DNA of 10,549 nt, taken from the NCBI GenBank assembly GCA_002438545.1, contig DJPK01000073.1:1067-11615 (forward strand), given 5' to 3'. Below, piece by piece: positions 1-6,181 of this stretch; within the stretch, counting starts at the first letter, position 1; each line of letters starts with the position of its first letter. Position numbers and translations under genes: made by a program. Source of the stretch: Caryophanales bacterium UBA6414. GTDB lineage: Bacteria > Bacillota_I > Bacilli_A > RF39 > UBA660. The notes under the pieces are model-generated. The model searched no databases and had not been told where the DNA came from. It was given only the letters and a program-made list of their open reading frames with translations.

Positions 1-402
1 CCTAATTTAGTAGAAACAGTAAAAGGTTATGCTAAACATGAAGAAAATACATTAAAAGAAGTAATTGAAGCTAGAAATAAAGCTGTTAGTGCTACATCAA
101 TCAATGAAAAAGTAGATGCTAACAACCAATTAACAGGAGCTCTTAATAAATTATTTGCATTATCTGAAGCATATCCTGAGTTAAAAGCTAATGAAAACTT
201 TTTATCATTACAAAAAGATTTAAAGGAAACTGAAGATAAAATAACATACTCTAGACAATTCTATAACGATTCAGCAATGCAATTCAATAATATTGTTGAA
301 ATGTTCCCTTCAAATATTGTTGCTAATATATTTAAATTTAAAAAATACGAATATTTTAAAATTGATGAAGAAGAAAGAAAAACACCAAAAGTTATGTTTT
401 AA
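1..402 (+). CDS. lemA: LemA family protein, 5'-truncated by the window edge
   Basis: Frame 1 is open from the first base to a TAA at 400-402 and gives the last 133 residues. It opens with PNLVETVKGYAKHEENTLKE, which matches the strongly conserved N-terminal helix of LemA proteins (typical form: LIPNLVETVKGYA..E). Further family hallmarks are the EARNKA stretch, LFALSEAYPELKANENFL and the late ITYSRQFYNDSAMQFNN...FPSN block. LemA proteins are usually about 180-200 residues with an N-terminal membrane helix, so roughly 50 residues including the anchor lie upstream. The biochemical role of LemA is not established; it is a membrane-attached helical-bundle protein. It is followed after 18 bases by a DUF2207 gene with a good ribosome binding site, so the two are probably co-transcribed, a pairing common in bacteria. 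Identification is firm; function is not. Confidence 0.93.
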   Translation, partial: PNLVETVKGYAKHEENTLKEVIEARNKAVSATSINEKVDANNQLTGALNKLFALSEAYPELKANENFLSLQKDLKETEDKITYSRQFYNDSAMQFNNIVEMFPSNIVANIFKFKKYEYFKIDEEERKTPKVMF

Positions 403-420
403 TAACATTTAAGGGGAATT

Positions 421-2106
421 ATGAAAAAGAAAATTATTTTATTCTTAATGTTTATGCTAGTACCATTCTCTGTCAAAGCTGACACTATTTATAAAATTGA
501 TATGAATATTTATATCAATGAAGATGGAAGTGCTAATGTCCAAGAAATATGGGTTGTTGAGGCTACTGAAGGATCTGAATGGTATAAAGCAATGAAACAA
601 ATGAACGGCGTTGAACTAACTGATTTTAAAGTATCAATGGATGGTCAAGAATTAACATATAAAACATGGAATCCTAATGAATCACTAAGTGCTAAAAAAG
701 GATACTATGGTATTAATTATATTTCTAATGGTTTAGAATTATGTTTTGGTAAATATGATTTCAAAAGACATACATTTACCTTAACATATAAATTATCTAA
801 TTTTGTTTTTAATACTAGCGATAGTCAAGTTACTTATTTTACCTTAATGCCATCAATTACAGCTAATGCCTTTTCAGCCACAATATCATCATATTATGAT
901 TTTCCTGATACACTTGATGTATGGGGTTATGGCTATAAAGGATATGCTTATGTAAAAGATGGCAAAATATATATGATAAATGAAGAAGGACTACATAAAG
1001 AATATGTAGCTATGCTTGTTAAATATCCACAAGAAACATTTAAAACTGATTTTTCTGTTGATAGATTTGAAAGTTTTGATGATGTTTATAATATGGCTGA
1101 AGATGGTACATTTGATTATGATTACGATGATAATTATGAAAAGCCATCATTATTCGAACGTATTATTGACTTTATCACAACAATGTTTCCAATATTAATA
1201 ACAGCAATCTTAACATTTATAGGTATTAAAGCAGGTATTGAAAGTGGCTATGGTTATATTAATAATAAGAAAGTAGATAAAAAGAATACGCCAATATTTA
1301 GAGATATTCCATGTGATAAAGATATCTATTACGCCAGTGCTCTAATTAGTCTTAACGGTTTTGCTAATACTAGTAATACTAATATTCTTGGCGCTATTAT
1401 CTTAAAATGGGTAAAAGAAAACAAAATAGGTTTCAAAACCGAAACCAAAGGAATGTTTAATAAAGAAACTAGTATTATTGATATGACTAAGCAAAATACA
1501 TTTGATAATCCTTTAGAAGAAAAACTATTTGATTATATGTATAAAGCATCAGTTGATGGCTATCTAGAATCTAAAGAATTAGAGAAATGGTGTCGTAAGA
1601 ACTACGAAAAATTCTTTGATTTAATTAAAAAGTTTGAGTCTACAGAAATAGATAAGTTAAAAAGTGAAGGTCATATTTATAAAAGAACTAATAAGTCTGA
1701 ATGTAAAAAAAGAAATGTTATGGATGATAAAATCTATGATGATTCTTGCAAACTATATGGACTTAAATTATATTTAGATGAATTCTCAAAAATGGATACT
1801 AAAGAAGTTATGGAAGTTCATTTATGGGATGAATATTTAATGTTTGCATATTTATTTGGTATTGCCAATAAAGTAGCTAAACAATTAAAGAACTTATACC
1901 CACAAGAATTTACAGAATATACCGCAAATTCTGGAGTAGATTTGGATACAATTGTCTTTATAAATAATATATCAGTTAGAAGTGTTAGTGCCGCTAGCAG
2001 TGCTAGAAGTGCAGCCGAATCATATTCATCAGGCGGAGGTGGATTCTCTTCTGGTGGCGGTGGAGGCGGTTCTTTCGGCGGCGGTGGCTCAGCAGGCGGA
2101 CGCTAA
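421..2106 (+). CDS. DUF2207 domain membrane protein with glycine-rich C-terminal tail
   Basis: 561 residues; ATG preceded by AAGGGG at 411-416. Residues 1-20 form a signal peptide (MKKK, hydrophobic core, cleavage near VKA|D). Residues about 22-235 are the extracytoplasmic DUF2207 region; its start (IYKIDMNIYINEDGSANVQE) is the usual family opening, and it contains W54, a YGINY element and paired beta-type segments. An acidic stretch (about 229-240, DYDYDD) leads to one membrane span at about 252-272. The remainder to about 520 is predicted cytoplasmic and carries the LWDEYLMFAYLFGIANKVAK block (468-487) typical of the family. Residues 537-561 are Gly/Ser-rich (SSGGGG...GGGGSAGGR), a tail common in DUF2207 proteins. 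The codons for this tail form a local GC-rich island at about 2030-2104. The gene is downstream of lemA in the same unit and ends 18 bases before a terminator. No enzymatic function is known; a link with LemA in envelope homeostasis is inference from gene pairing. Confidence 0.9.
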   Translation: MKKKIILFLMFMLVPFSVKADTIYKIDMNIYINEDGSANVQEIWVVEATEGSEWYKAMKQMNGVELTDFKVSMDGQELTYKTWNPNESLSAKKGYYGINYISNGLELCFGKYDFKRHTFTLTYKLSNFVFNTSDSQVTYFTLMPSITANAFSATISSYYDFPDTLDVWGYGYKGYAYVKDGKIYMINEEGLHKEYVAMLVKYPQETFKTDFSVDRFESFDDVYNMAEDGTFDYDYDDNYEKPSLFERIIDFITTMFPILITAILTFIGIKAGIESGYGYINNKKVDKKNTPIFRDIPCDKDIYYASALISLNGFANTSNTNILGAIILKWVKENKIGFKTETKGMFNKETSIIDMTKQNTFDNPLEEKLFDYMYKASVDGYLESKELEKWCRKNYEKFFDLIKKFESTEIDKLKSEGHIYKRTNKSECKKRNVMDDKIYDDSCKLYGLKLYLDEFSKMDTKEVMEVHLWDEYLMFAYLFGIANKVAKQLKNLYPQEFTEYTANSGVDLDTIVFINNISVRSVSAASSARSAAESYSSGGGGFSSGGGGGGSFGGGGSAGGR

Positions 2107-2124
2107 AATTAGTTATATTCAAAC

Positions 2125-2151
2125 AAAAGCGAGTGAATAACTCGCTTTTTT
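2125..2151 (+). terminator. Rho-independent terminator after the DUF2207 gene
   Basis: A perfect 10-bp stem, AAAAGCGAGT (2125-2134) with ACTCGCTTTT (2140-2149), closes a 5-base loop (GAATA), and six T residues run 2146-2151. It ends the lemA-DUF2207 unit. On the other strand the arm also has an A-rich side, but no convergent gene uses it here. Confidence 0.92.
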
Positions 2152-2152
2152 A

Positions 2153-2170
2153 GTGTCAACTTTGTGTCAA
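2153..2170. repeat. Short direct repeat GTGTCAA, 11-base spacing
   Basis: GTGTCAA occurs at 2153-2159 and again at 2164-2170, one helical turn apart, just downstream of the terminator and just upstream of the probable promoter of the surface-protein gene. The spacing would suit two protein contacts on the same DNA face. There is no evidence for a specific regulator, and a 7-base repeat in AT-rich DNA can arise by chance. Confidence 0.3.
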
Positions 2171-2174
2171 GCAA

Positions 2175-2203
2175 TGCGAAAAATTCAAAATATATGATAT
2201 ACT
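2175..2203 (+). promoter_or_regulatory. Probable sigma-A promoter of the surface-protein gene (extended -10)
   Basis: The -10 element TATACT (2198-2203) is preceded by TG at 2195-2196 with one base between, giving an extended -10. The -35 position (TGCGAA at 2175-2180 for a 17-base spacer) is poor, as is usual when the extended -10 carries recognition. Transcription would begin at about 2210, immediately before a hairpin. The unit is otherwise isolated by the terminator at 2125-2151, so a promoter is required here. A second weak candidate has TTGAAA at 2208-2213 as its -35 but no convincing -10. Confidence 0.6.
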
Positions 2204-2210
2204 TAACTTG

Positions 2211-2255
2211 AAAATGATAAAAGGAGCATAAATATTAAATCTTTTTAGTCATTTT
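2211..2255 (+). promoter_or_regulatory. Predicted 5'-leader stem-loop ahead of the surface-protein gene
   Basis: AAAATGA (2211-2217) pairs with TCATTTT (2249-2255). After one bulged G (2248), TAAAAGG (2218-2224) pairs with CTTTTTA (2241-2247) including one G-U pair. This gives 14 pairs around a 16-base loop. The hairpin starts about at the predicted transcription start, so it could protect the 5' end of the mRNA. The left arm holds AAAAGGAG, a Shine-Dalgarno-like string not used by the annotated gene, whose own site is near 2269-2277. The stem is AT-rich and of modest strength. No known riboswitch class was recognised. Confidence 0.4.
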
Positions 2256-2286
2256 ATACATAAAAAAAGGAAAGGAAGAAGAAAAA

Positions 2287-4563
2287 ATGAAGAAAAAATT
2301 AACAAAACTAACAAAGATGTTTTTAGTTTTATGTTTAGTTGTTTCTGAATTATCATCTGTTGGTCTAGTATTTGCTGAAGATGTAAGTACAAAGTTTGAC
2401 TCAAACATAAATGTTAGTGCCGAAACTCAATATAGTCCAACAATTACTATAAAAAGTAATGACTTATATGAAATAAAACAAGATGGTAATTACCAAATAA
2501 GATATAAAGAAGAATATACTTACCTAGATGAAACAACTGAGAACATATATGAAGGAGTAGTAACTGACACTGATTTAGCAGCAAAGCTAAATAGTGAAGA
2601 AGGATATCTACTTACATTATATGGAGTAGAAGGATATGCTGATAACTTTAATGGCGTATATAGTATTACTCTAGAATTATATGAAGATGATACTCTAGTA
2701 GATAGTACAACATTAAAATTAGAATATAGTGCTTCTACTGAACTACATACTAAAGTAGTGATGGAAAGAGAAGGTAAACTTACTATTCTTGAAGATACAG
2801 ATGGAGTAGTAAAAGTACCAGAAGACTATCAAGATACTGATAAATTAATGCTAATAAGTATCTTAACAACAAATGAATTACTACCAACCAAAGAATATAC
2901 AATTAATGGTCAAACATATACAGGATTAGAAATAGTAGATGCTAACTTTGCTAAAGATAGTGAAGGTAATGATATCATCCTAGATTATTTAGAAAAACTA
3001 GGTGGTGAGTATGAATACACTACTAATATTACTGTTGAAGGCCTAGCTGAAGAGCCTACAGAATATACAAACACTATAAAAGTTGCATATCAAGATTATG
3101 CTTATAATGATGAAGTATTAAATGATATTGCTAATCAAGCTAACGTAGACTTATTATTTACAAGTGAAAATAGCAAAGAAGGATATGTATATACCAAAGT
3201 TTTATCTAAAGATACTGCCTTGACAGTTGCAGACATTAAAGCCTTCTTAGATAGTGCTTTAACAGATGAAATTACTTATGAATTAACTTATCTAGACGAA
3301 ACAGAAGTATTAGATACTGATGTTGTTTCTAGTAATTTACTTATAACATTAACAAGTACTAGTTATGAATTTGAAAATACAGTAACATATACATTTACTA
3401 TTCTAGGAGATACTAATAATGATGGTATTCTAGATTTAGAAGATGTTCAAAAATGGTTAGATGATAACTATGGAGTAGAAGACTCTGAAGATTTATCACT
3501 AGATATTGATAAAGATGGTGAAGTAACATTAGCTGATTTAGCTCACATTGTTGAAGTAATTAAACAAAAAACATGGGATGTTGAACCATCTGACTTAGAA
3601 GAAAACGATACTATCGTTGATACTAAATTAACTACTGACAGAGAGACTATCACAACAGGTGATGAATTTACAGTAAGTTATATTATTAAAGTAGGAAAAT
3701 CAGGACTTAGTGGTTTCGAAGGAACTCTAAACTATGATAAAACTAAATTAGAATTACTAGGTATTGAAAAAGAAATGCTAGATGAAGCCGAAATGCCTGA
3801 TGATAACACTGACTATTGGGTAGGAAAAGTAGTTGATGGTAAGTTTATCTATTTAACTAACATGACTAATGGTTATCAAGAAGGAGAATACGAAGTATTA
3901 AGACTTACTTTCAAAGCTAAAGAAGCCGCTGATACAACAACTATTACCCTAGATAATACTAAATATGTTGTTGGACTTAATGACGTTAAAGAGAATTCTC
4001 TAACACCATTAGATATCACTATTAATGCTTCAAGTAATAATAACTTAAAAGATTTAGTAGTAGGAGATAATACAATCGAATTAGTTGATGGAGTATACGA
4101 ATATACTGTTGAAGTAGAAAACGATATTGAAAGTATTGATGTTAAAGCCACTGCTGAAAATATTGGCTCAGTAGTATCAATGGATATTCCTGAAAAATTA
4201 AGTGTTGGTAGCAATGTTATTAAAATAACTGTTGTTGCTGAAAACGGTGAAACTAAAGATTACTTCATCACTGTTATTAGAAAAGAAGCCGAGCAAGAAC
4301 AAGTAAACATTGTACCTACAAATAATACTGTTAATGATGATACACCAAATGAAGATAAAGACGACACTCCAAAACCAAGTGATAACAGTAGTAAAGATAA
4401 TAGACCAAGTGAAAATAAAACAAATAATACATCTAAATATATAATAATTGTATTAATAATATTAGTAATTATTGGTCTTATTTATCTAATATTTAAAGAA
4501 GACAACGAAGAAAAACAACAAGTAAATGCTCCTAAAAATGATAAACCTAAAGGTAAAAAGTAA
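2287..4563 (+). CDS. Membrane-anchored surface protein with dockerin-like, cohesin-like and cadherin-like domains
   Basis: 758 residues; ATG preceded by AGGAAAGGAAG (2269-2279). A signal peptide covers residues 1-30 (cleavage near VFA|ED). Residues 31-370 are acidic, beta-rich and not assigned to a family. Residues 374-428 form a dockerin-like pair of Ca-binding loops: D375-x-N377-x-D379-G with D386, and D406-x-D408-x-D410-G with E412 and D417. Residues about 441-580 look like a cohesin domain (DTKLTTDRETITTGDEFTVS, then GFEGTLNYDKTKLELLGIE, then LRLTFKAKEAADTTTITL). Residues about 584-666 resemble the cadherin-like beta-sandwich domain (NNLKDLVV...YTVEV...ITVVAENGETKDYFITVIRK). A Pro/Asp/Asn/Ser-rich spacer (670-717) precedes one membrane helix (718-736) and a charged cytoplasmic tail. 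There is no LPxTG signal. The gene has its own promoter and terminator. A scaffold or adhesion role at the cell surface is inference from domains; no ligand or catalytic site is visible. Confidence 0.85.
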   Translation: MKKKLTKLTKMFLVLCLVVSELSSVGLVFAEDVSTKFDSNINVSAETQYSPTITIKSNDLYEIKQDGNYQIRYKEEYTYLDETTENIYEGVVTDTDLAAKLNSEEGYLLTLYGVEGYADNFNGVYSITLELYEDDTLVDSTTLKLEYSASTELHTKVVMEREGKLTILEDTDGVVKVPEDYQDTDKLMLISILTTNELLPTKEYTINGQTYTGLEIVDANFAKDSEGNDIILDYLEKLGGEYEYTTNITVEGLAEEPTEYTNTIKVAYQDYAYNDEVLNDIANQANVDLLFTSENSKEGYVYTKVLSKDTALTVADIKAFLDSALTDEITYELTYLDETEVLDTDVVSSNLLITLTSTSYEFENTVTYTFTILGDTNNDGILDLEDVQKWLDDNYGVEDSEDLSLDIDKDGEVTLADLAHIVEVIKQKTWDVEPSDLEENDTIVDTKLTTDRETITTGDEFTVSYIIKVGKSGLSGFEGTLNYDKTKLELLGIEKEMLDEAEMPDDNTDYWVGKVVDGKFIYLTNMTNGYQEGEYEVLRLTFKAKEAADTTTITLDNTKYVVGLNDVKENSLTPLDITINASSNNNLKDLVVGDNTIELVDGVYEYTVEVENDIESIDVKATAENIGSVVSMDIPEKLSVGSNVIKITVVAENGETKDYFITVIRKEAEQEQVNIVPTNNTVNDDTPNEDKDDTPKPSDNSSKDNRPSENKTNNTSKYIIIVLIILVIIGLIYLIFKEDNEEKQQVNAPKNDKPKGKK

Positions 4564-4568
4564 TAATC

Positions 4569-4600
4569 AAAGATGAATGAGTAAAACCGTTCGTCTTTTT
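4569..4600 (+). terminator. Rho-independent terminator after the surface-protein gene
   Basis: AAAGATGAATG (4569-4579) pairs with CGTTCGTCTTT (4588-4598): 11 pairs including two G-U pairs, an 8-base loop, and five T residues at 4596-4600. It lies 5 bases after the TAA at 4561-4563 and separates the surface protein from the Tad operon. Confidence 0.85.
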
Positions 4601-4636
4601 AATTTGTACTAATTTTAAATAATTAATATATTTTAA

Positions 4637-4665
4637 TTGTTTTTTATCTATTTCTTTGCTATAAT
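4637..4665 (+). promoter_or_regulatory. Sigma-A promoter of the Tad pilus operon
   Basis: A perfect -10 TATAAT (4660-4665) carries an extended TG at 4657-4658 (TGCTATAAT). A 17-base spacer separates it from TTGTTT at 4637-4642, which keeps the TTG of the -35 consensus. Transcription should start at about 4671-4673, giving a leader of about 20 bases to the ATG at 4693. No other promoter or terminator of comparable quality was seen between here and 9710, so this probably drives all seven genes. Confidence 0.8.
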
Positions 4666-4692
4666 TGTTATAGTAGAAAAGTGGTTGATAAT

Positions 4693-4718
4693 ATGAATAG
4701 GAAAGGTCAAGCATTAGT
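4693..4718 (+). repeat. 26-base start-of-gene repeat, copy 1 (tadE)
   Basis: This copy matches 5018-5043 at 25 of 26 bases (only 4712 C versus 5037 T differs). It spans the start codon and the first codons of the tadE-like gene, encoding MNRKGQALV. The copies lie 325 bases apart. Confidence 0.9.
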
Positions 4719-5025
4719 GGAATTTGTTTTAATTTTACCAATATTTCTTATGATTTTATTTGTTATCGTTGACTTTGGTGTTGTATTTAATCATAAGAAT
4801 TCACTAGAAAATCAAAGTGCCGACATCATTAGAATGTATCAAAATGGTACGACTATCGATAAAATAAAAGAAACTTATCCTGATATTGAAATTAAAGTTA
4901 ATACTGACCAAGAATATTCTAAAATAACCATTACTGAAGATGTTAAGTTAATTACTCCAGGAGCCTATCGTATTCTTGGAAATCCATTTACTATATCAGT
5001 AGAAAGAGTCGTGCCAAATGAATAG
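4693..5025 (+). CDS. tadE: TadE-like pseudopilin of the Tad (type IVc) pilus
   Basis: 110 residues. The N-terminus MNRKG|QALVEF followed by a hydrophobic helix (residues about 9-30, ending IVDFG) is the TadE-family signature. Gly5 with Glu at +5 after it (Q-A-L-V-E) matches a type IV prepilin peptidase cleavage site, so processing after Gly5 is expected. The rest is a short extracytoplasmic domain. The ATG at 4693 is chosen over an in-frame GTG at 4681: the GTG would leave only about 9 bases of leader, while the ATG gives MNRKGQ, as in the next gene. The ribosome binding site is weak (GAAAAGTGG, 4676-4684). First gene of the operon; its last 8 bases overlap the next gene. TadE proteins are minor pilins needed for Flp pilus assembly in characterised systems. 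Processing depends on a TadV/CpaA-type peptidase not present in the window. Confidence 0.87.
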   Translation: MNRKGQALVEFVLILPIFLMILFVIVDFGVVFNHKNSLENQSADIIRMYQNGTTIDKIKETYPDIEIKVNTDQEYSKITITEDVKLITPGAYRILGNPFTISVERVVPNE

Positions 5026-5043
5026 GAAAGGTCAAGTATTAGT
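5018..5043 (+). repeat. 26-base start-of-gene repeat, copy 2 (second pseudopilin)
   Basis: Second copy of the sequence at 4693-4718, again at a start codon, encoding MNRKGQVLV. Here the same bases also supply the last codon and the TAG stop of the preceding tadE-like gene, in a different frame. See the finding on possible duplication or gene conversion. Confidence 0.9.
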
Positions 5044-5401
5044 AATGTTTATTATACTGCTGCCCATCTTTTTCATAATAATGACTTTACTAATCGATAT
5101 TGGAAACTTAATATTAACCAATAATGAAATAAATGATGTTAGTTATATGGTTCTAGAACATTGCCTCGATCATCTAGATGAAGATGATATTATTGATACT
5201 AGTAAAGAACTACTAAAACTTAATAATAAAGAACTTAACATTGAATCATTTAAAATAGAAAATAACAAAGTATATCTAAATGTTAGTTATCAAGTAAAAG
5301 GAATAATAAGTAATATTATTAATATAAAACTATTTGATATTAACAATAAGTATGAAGCATATATCAAAGAAGATAAAAAAATAATAGAAAGAATAAAATA
5401 A
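5018..5401 (+). CDS. TadE/TadF-like pseudopilin, second copy
   Basis: 127 residues. MNRKGQVLVMF leads into a long hydrophobic helix (about 8-32, with LLPIF and LLIDIGNLIL), the layout of TadE/TadF-type proteins. The rest is a small extracytoplasmic domain with two Cys-free beta-type segments (KIENNKVYLNVSYQVKG). One cysteine, C49, lies in the HCLDH segment. Position +5 after Gly5 is Met, not the Glu normally required for prepilin methylation and assembly. ATG overlaps the tadE stop (ATGAATAG), implying translational coupling, with a purine-rich AGAAAGAG at 5001-5008 as a modest ribosome binding site. By position and size it corresponds to TadF, but sequence alone does not separate TadE from TadF here. 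A minor-pilin role is inferred from family and operon. Confidence 0.75.
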   Translation: MNRKGQVLVMFIILLPIFFIIMTLLIDIGNLILTNNEINDVSYMVLEHCLDHLDEDDIIDTSKELLKLNNKELNIESFKIENNKVYLNVSYQVKGIISNIINIKLFDINNKYEAYIKEDKKIIERIK

Positions 5402-5413
5402 GAAGGTGTTTAT

Positions 5414-6181
5414 ATGGCTGGTAAAATTATTAGCATTAATTCTGTTAAAGGTGGTGTCGGAAAGACAACCTTAGCTATCTCTCTAGCGGGCATTTATAGT
5501 TTAATGAAGAAAAAAGTTTTACTAATTGACTTAGACCTATATTCAGGTGGTATATCAACATATCTAGATATTAATAATAAAAAAGATATCTTTATGTTAA
5601 TAGATAGCATTAGTAATAATAGATTTACTTCTTTAAATGACTACATAGTTAACTATAATAAAAATATTGATGTCATTCCCTCAGTTAAAGATCCTAGACT
5701 TGCGACAAGAATAGATAGCAAATATATTAAAGCAGTATTTAAACTAGCTAAAACAGAATATGATATCGTTATTGTTGATACTAATCATGCTCTAGATGAA
5801 ACAAACTTAGTAGTCTTAGATAATGTTGATACTAGTTTATATGTTATCACTAATGATATTGTTGATTTAAAAAATATGAAAAGCCTTGTTAGTATATTTA
5901 AAGATAATGAAAAAACAAACTACCTAACAATATTAAATAATTCTATTAACCAAAGAACAGATTACTTATCACTATTTGATATTAGAACGATAATTAGAAC
6001 TAATATTGATTATACTATCTCTAAAAGTTTCTATATTAAAAATATTAATAAATATCTTCTAGCAGGTGATATCTTAACCCTAAACAGTAGTATTAATAAT
6101 ATTCATCAAAGAGATATAAATAACTTAAAGAAATTAGCTACTAATATATTAAATATGGAAGGACAAGATAGTGATGAGTAA
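5414..6181 (+). CDS. CpaE/TadZ-like ParA-MinD family ATPase (no receiver domain)
   Basis: 255 residues; ATG preceded by AGAAGGTG (5401-5408). It contains a deviant Walker A motif KGGVGKTT (residues 12-19, with the signature Lys12 and Lys17), the A' motif VLLIDLDLYSGG (35-46) and a Walker B-type strand YDIVIVDTN (116-124). These place it in the MinD/ParA SIMIBI ATPase group. Within Tad loci this position is held by CpaE/TadZ, which localises the pilus machine, often at a pole. Classical CpaE has an N-terminal receiver-like domain; here the ATPase domain begins at residue 4, so the protein is a minimal form. The usual DTPP after the B strand is DTNH here. It starts 12 bases after the second pseudopilin gene and its end overlaps tadA by 8 bases. 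A chromosome-segregation role is unlikely given the context. Confidence 0.85.
   Translation: MAGKIISINSVKGGVGKTTLAISLAGIYSLMKKKVLLIDLDLYSGGISTYLDINNKKDIFMLIDSISNNRFTSLNDYIVNYNKNIDVIPSVKDPRLATRIDSKYIKAVFKLAKTEYDIVIVDTNHALDETNLVVLDNVDTSLYVITNDIVDLKNMKSLVSIFKDNEKTNYLTILNNSINQRTDYLSLFDIRTIIRTNIDYTISKSFYIKNINKYLLAGDILTLNSSINNIHQRDINNLKKLATNILNMEGQDSDE
6157..6176 (+). promoter_or_regulatory. Ribosome binding site and start choice for tadA
   Basis: GGAAGGA (6157-6163) inside the end of the ATPase gene serves two adjacent candidate starts, GTG 6171 and ATG 6174. Spacing from the site is about 7 bases to the GTG and 10 to the ATG. Both fit; the ATG is preferred as the stronger codon. The choice changes the protein by one residue. 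Confidence 0.55.

Noticed and set aside
1016..1198. 60-codon plus-strand frame rich in Met, Ile and Leu
   Set aside because: It is an alternative frame inside the DUF2207 gene with composition expected from reading AT-rich coding DNA out of frame.
2154..2170. Two TTGACA -35 hexamers on the minus strand
   Set aside because: Neither has a -10 at a workable distance (the downstream minus-strand sequence is the terminator stem), and no minus-strand gene follows.
3876..4214. Open frame of 112 codons on the minus strand
   Set aside because: It lies wholly within the surface-protein gene, has low-complexity Ser/Val/Leu content typical of an antisense shadow, and has no ribosome binding site or family match.
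4681..4692. GTG start for the TadE-like protein
   Set aside because: It would give a leader of only about 9 bases without a binding site and add four residues before the MNRKGQ start shared with the next gene.
4547..4741. 64-codon minus-strand frame across the intergenic region before the Tad operon
   Set aside because: It crosses the terminator and the operon promoter, has no start signals, and reads as AT-rich noise.
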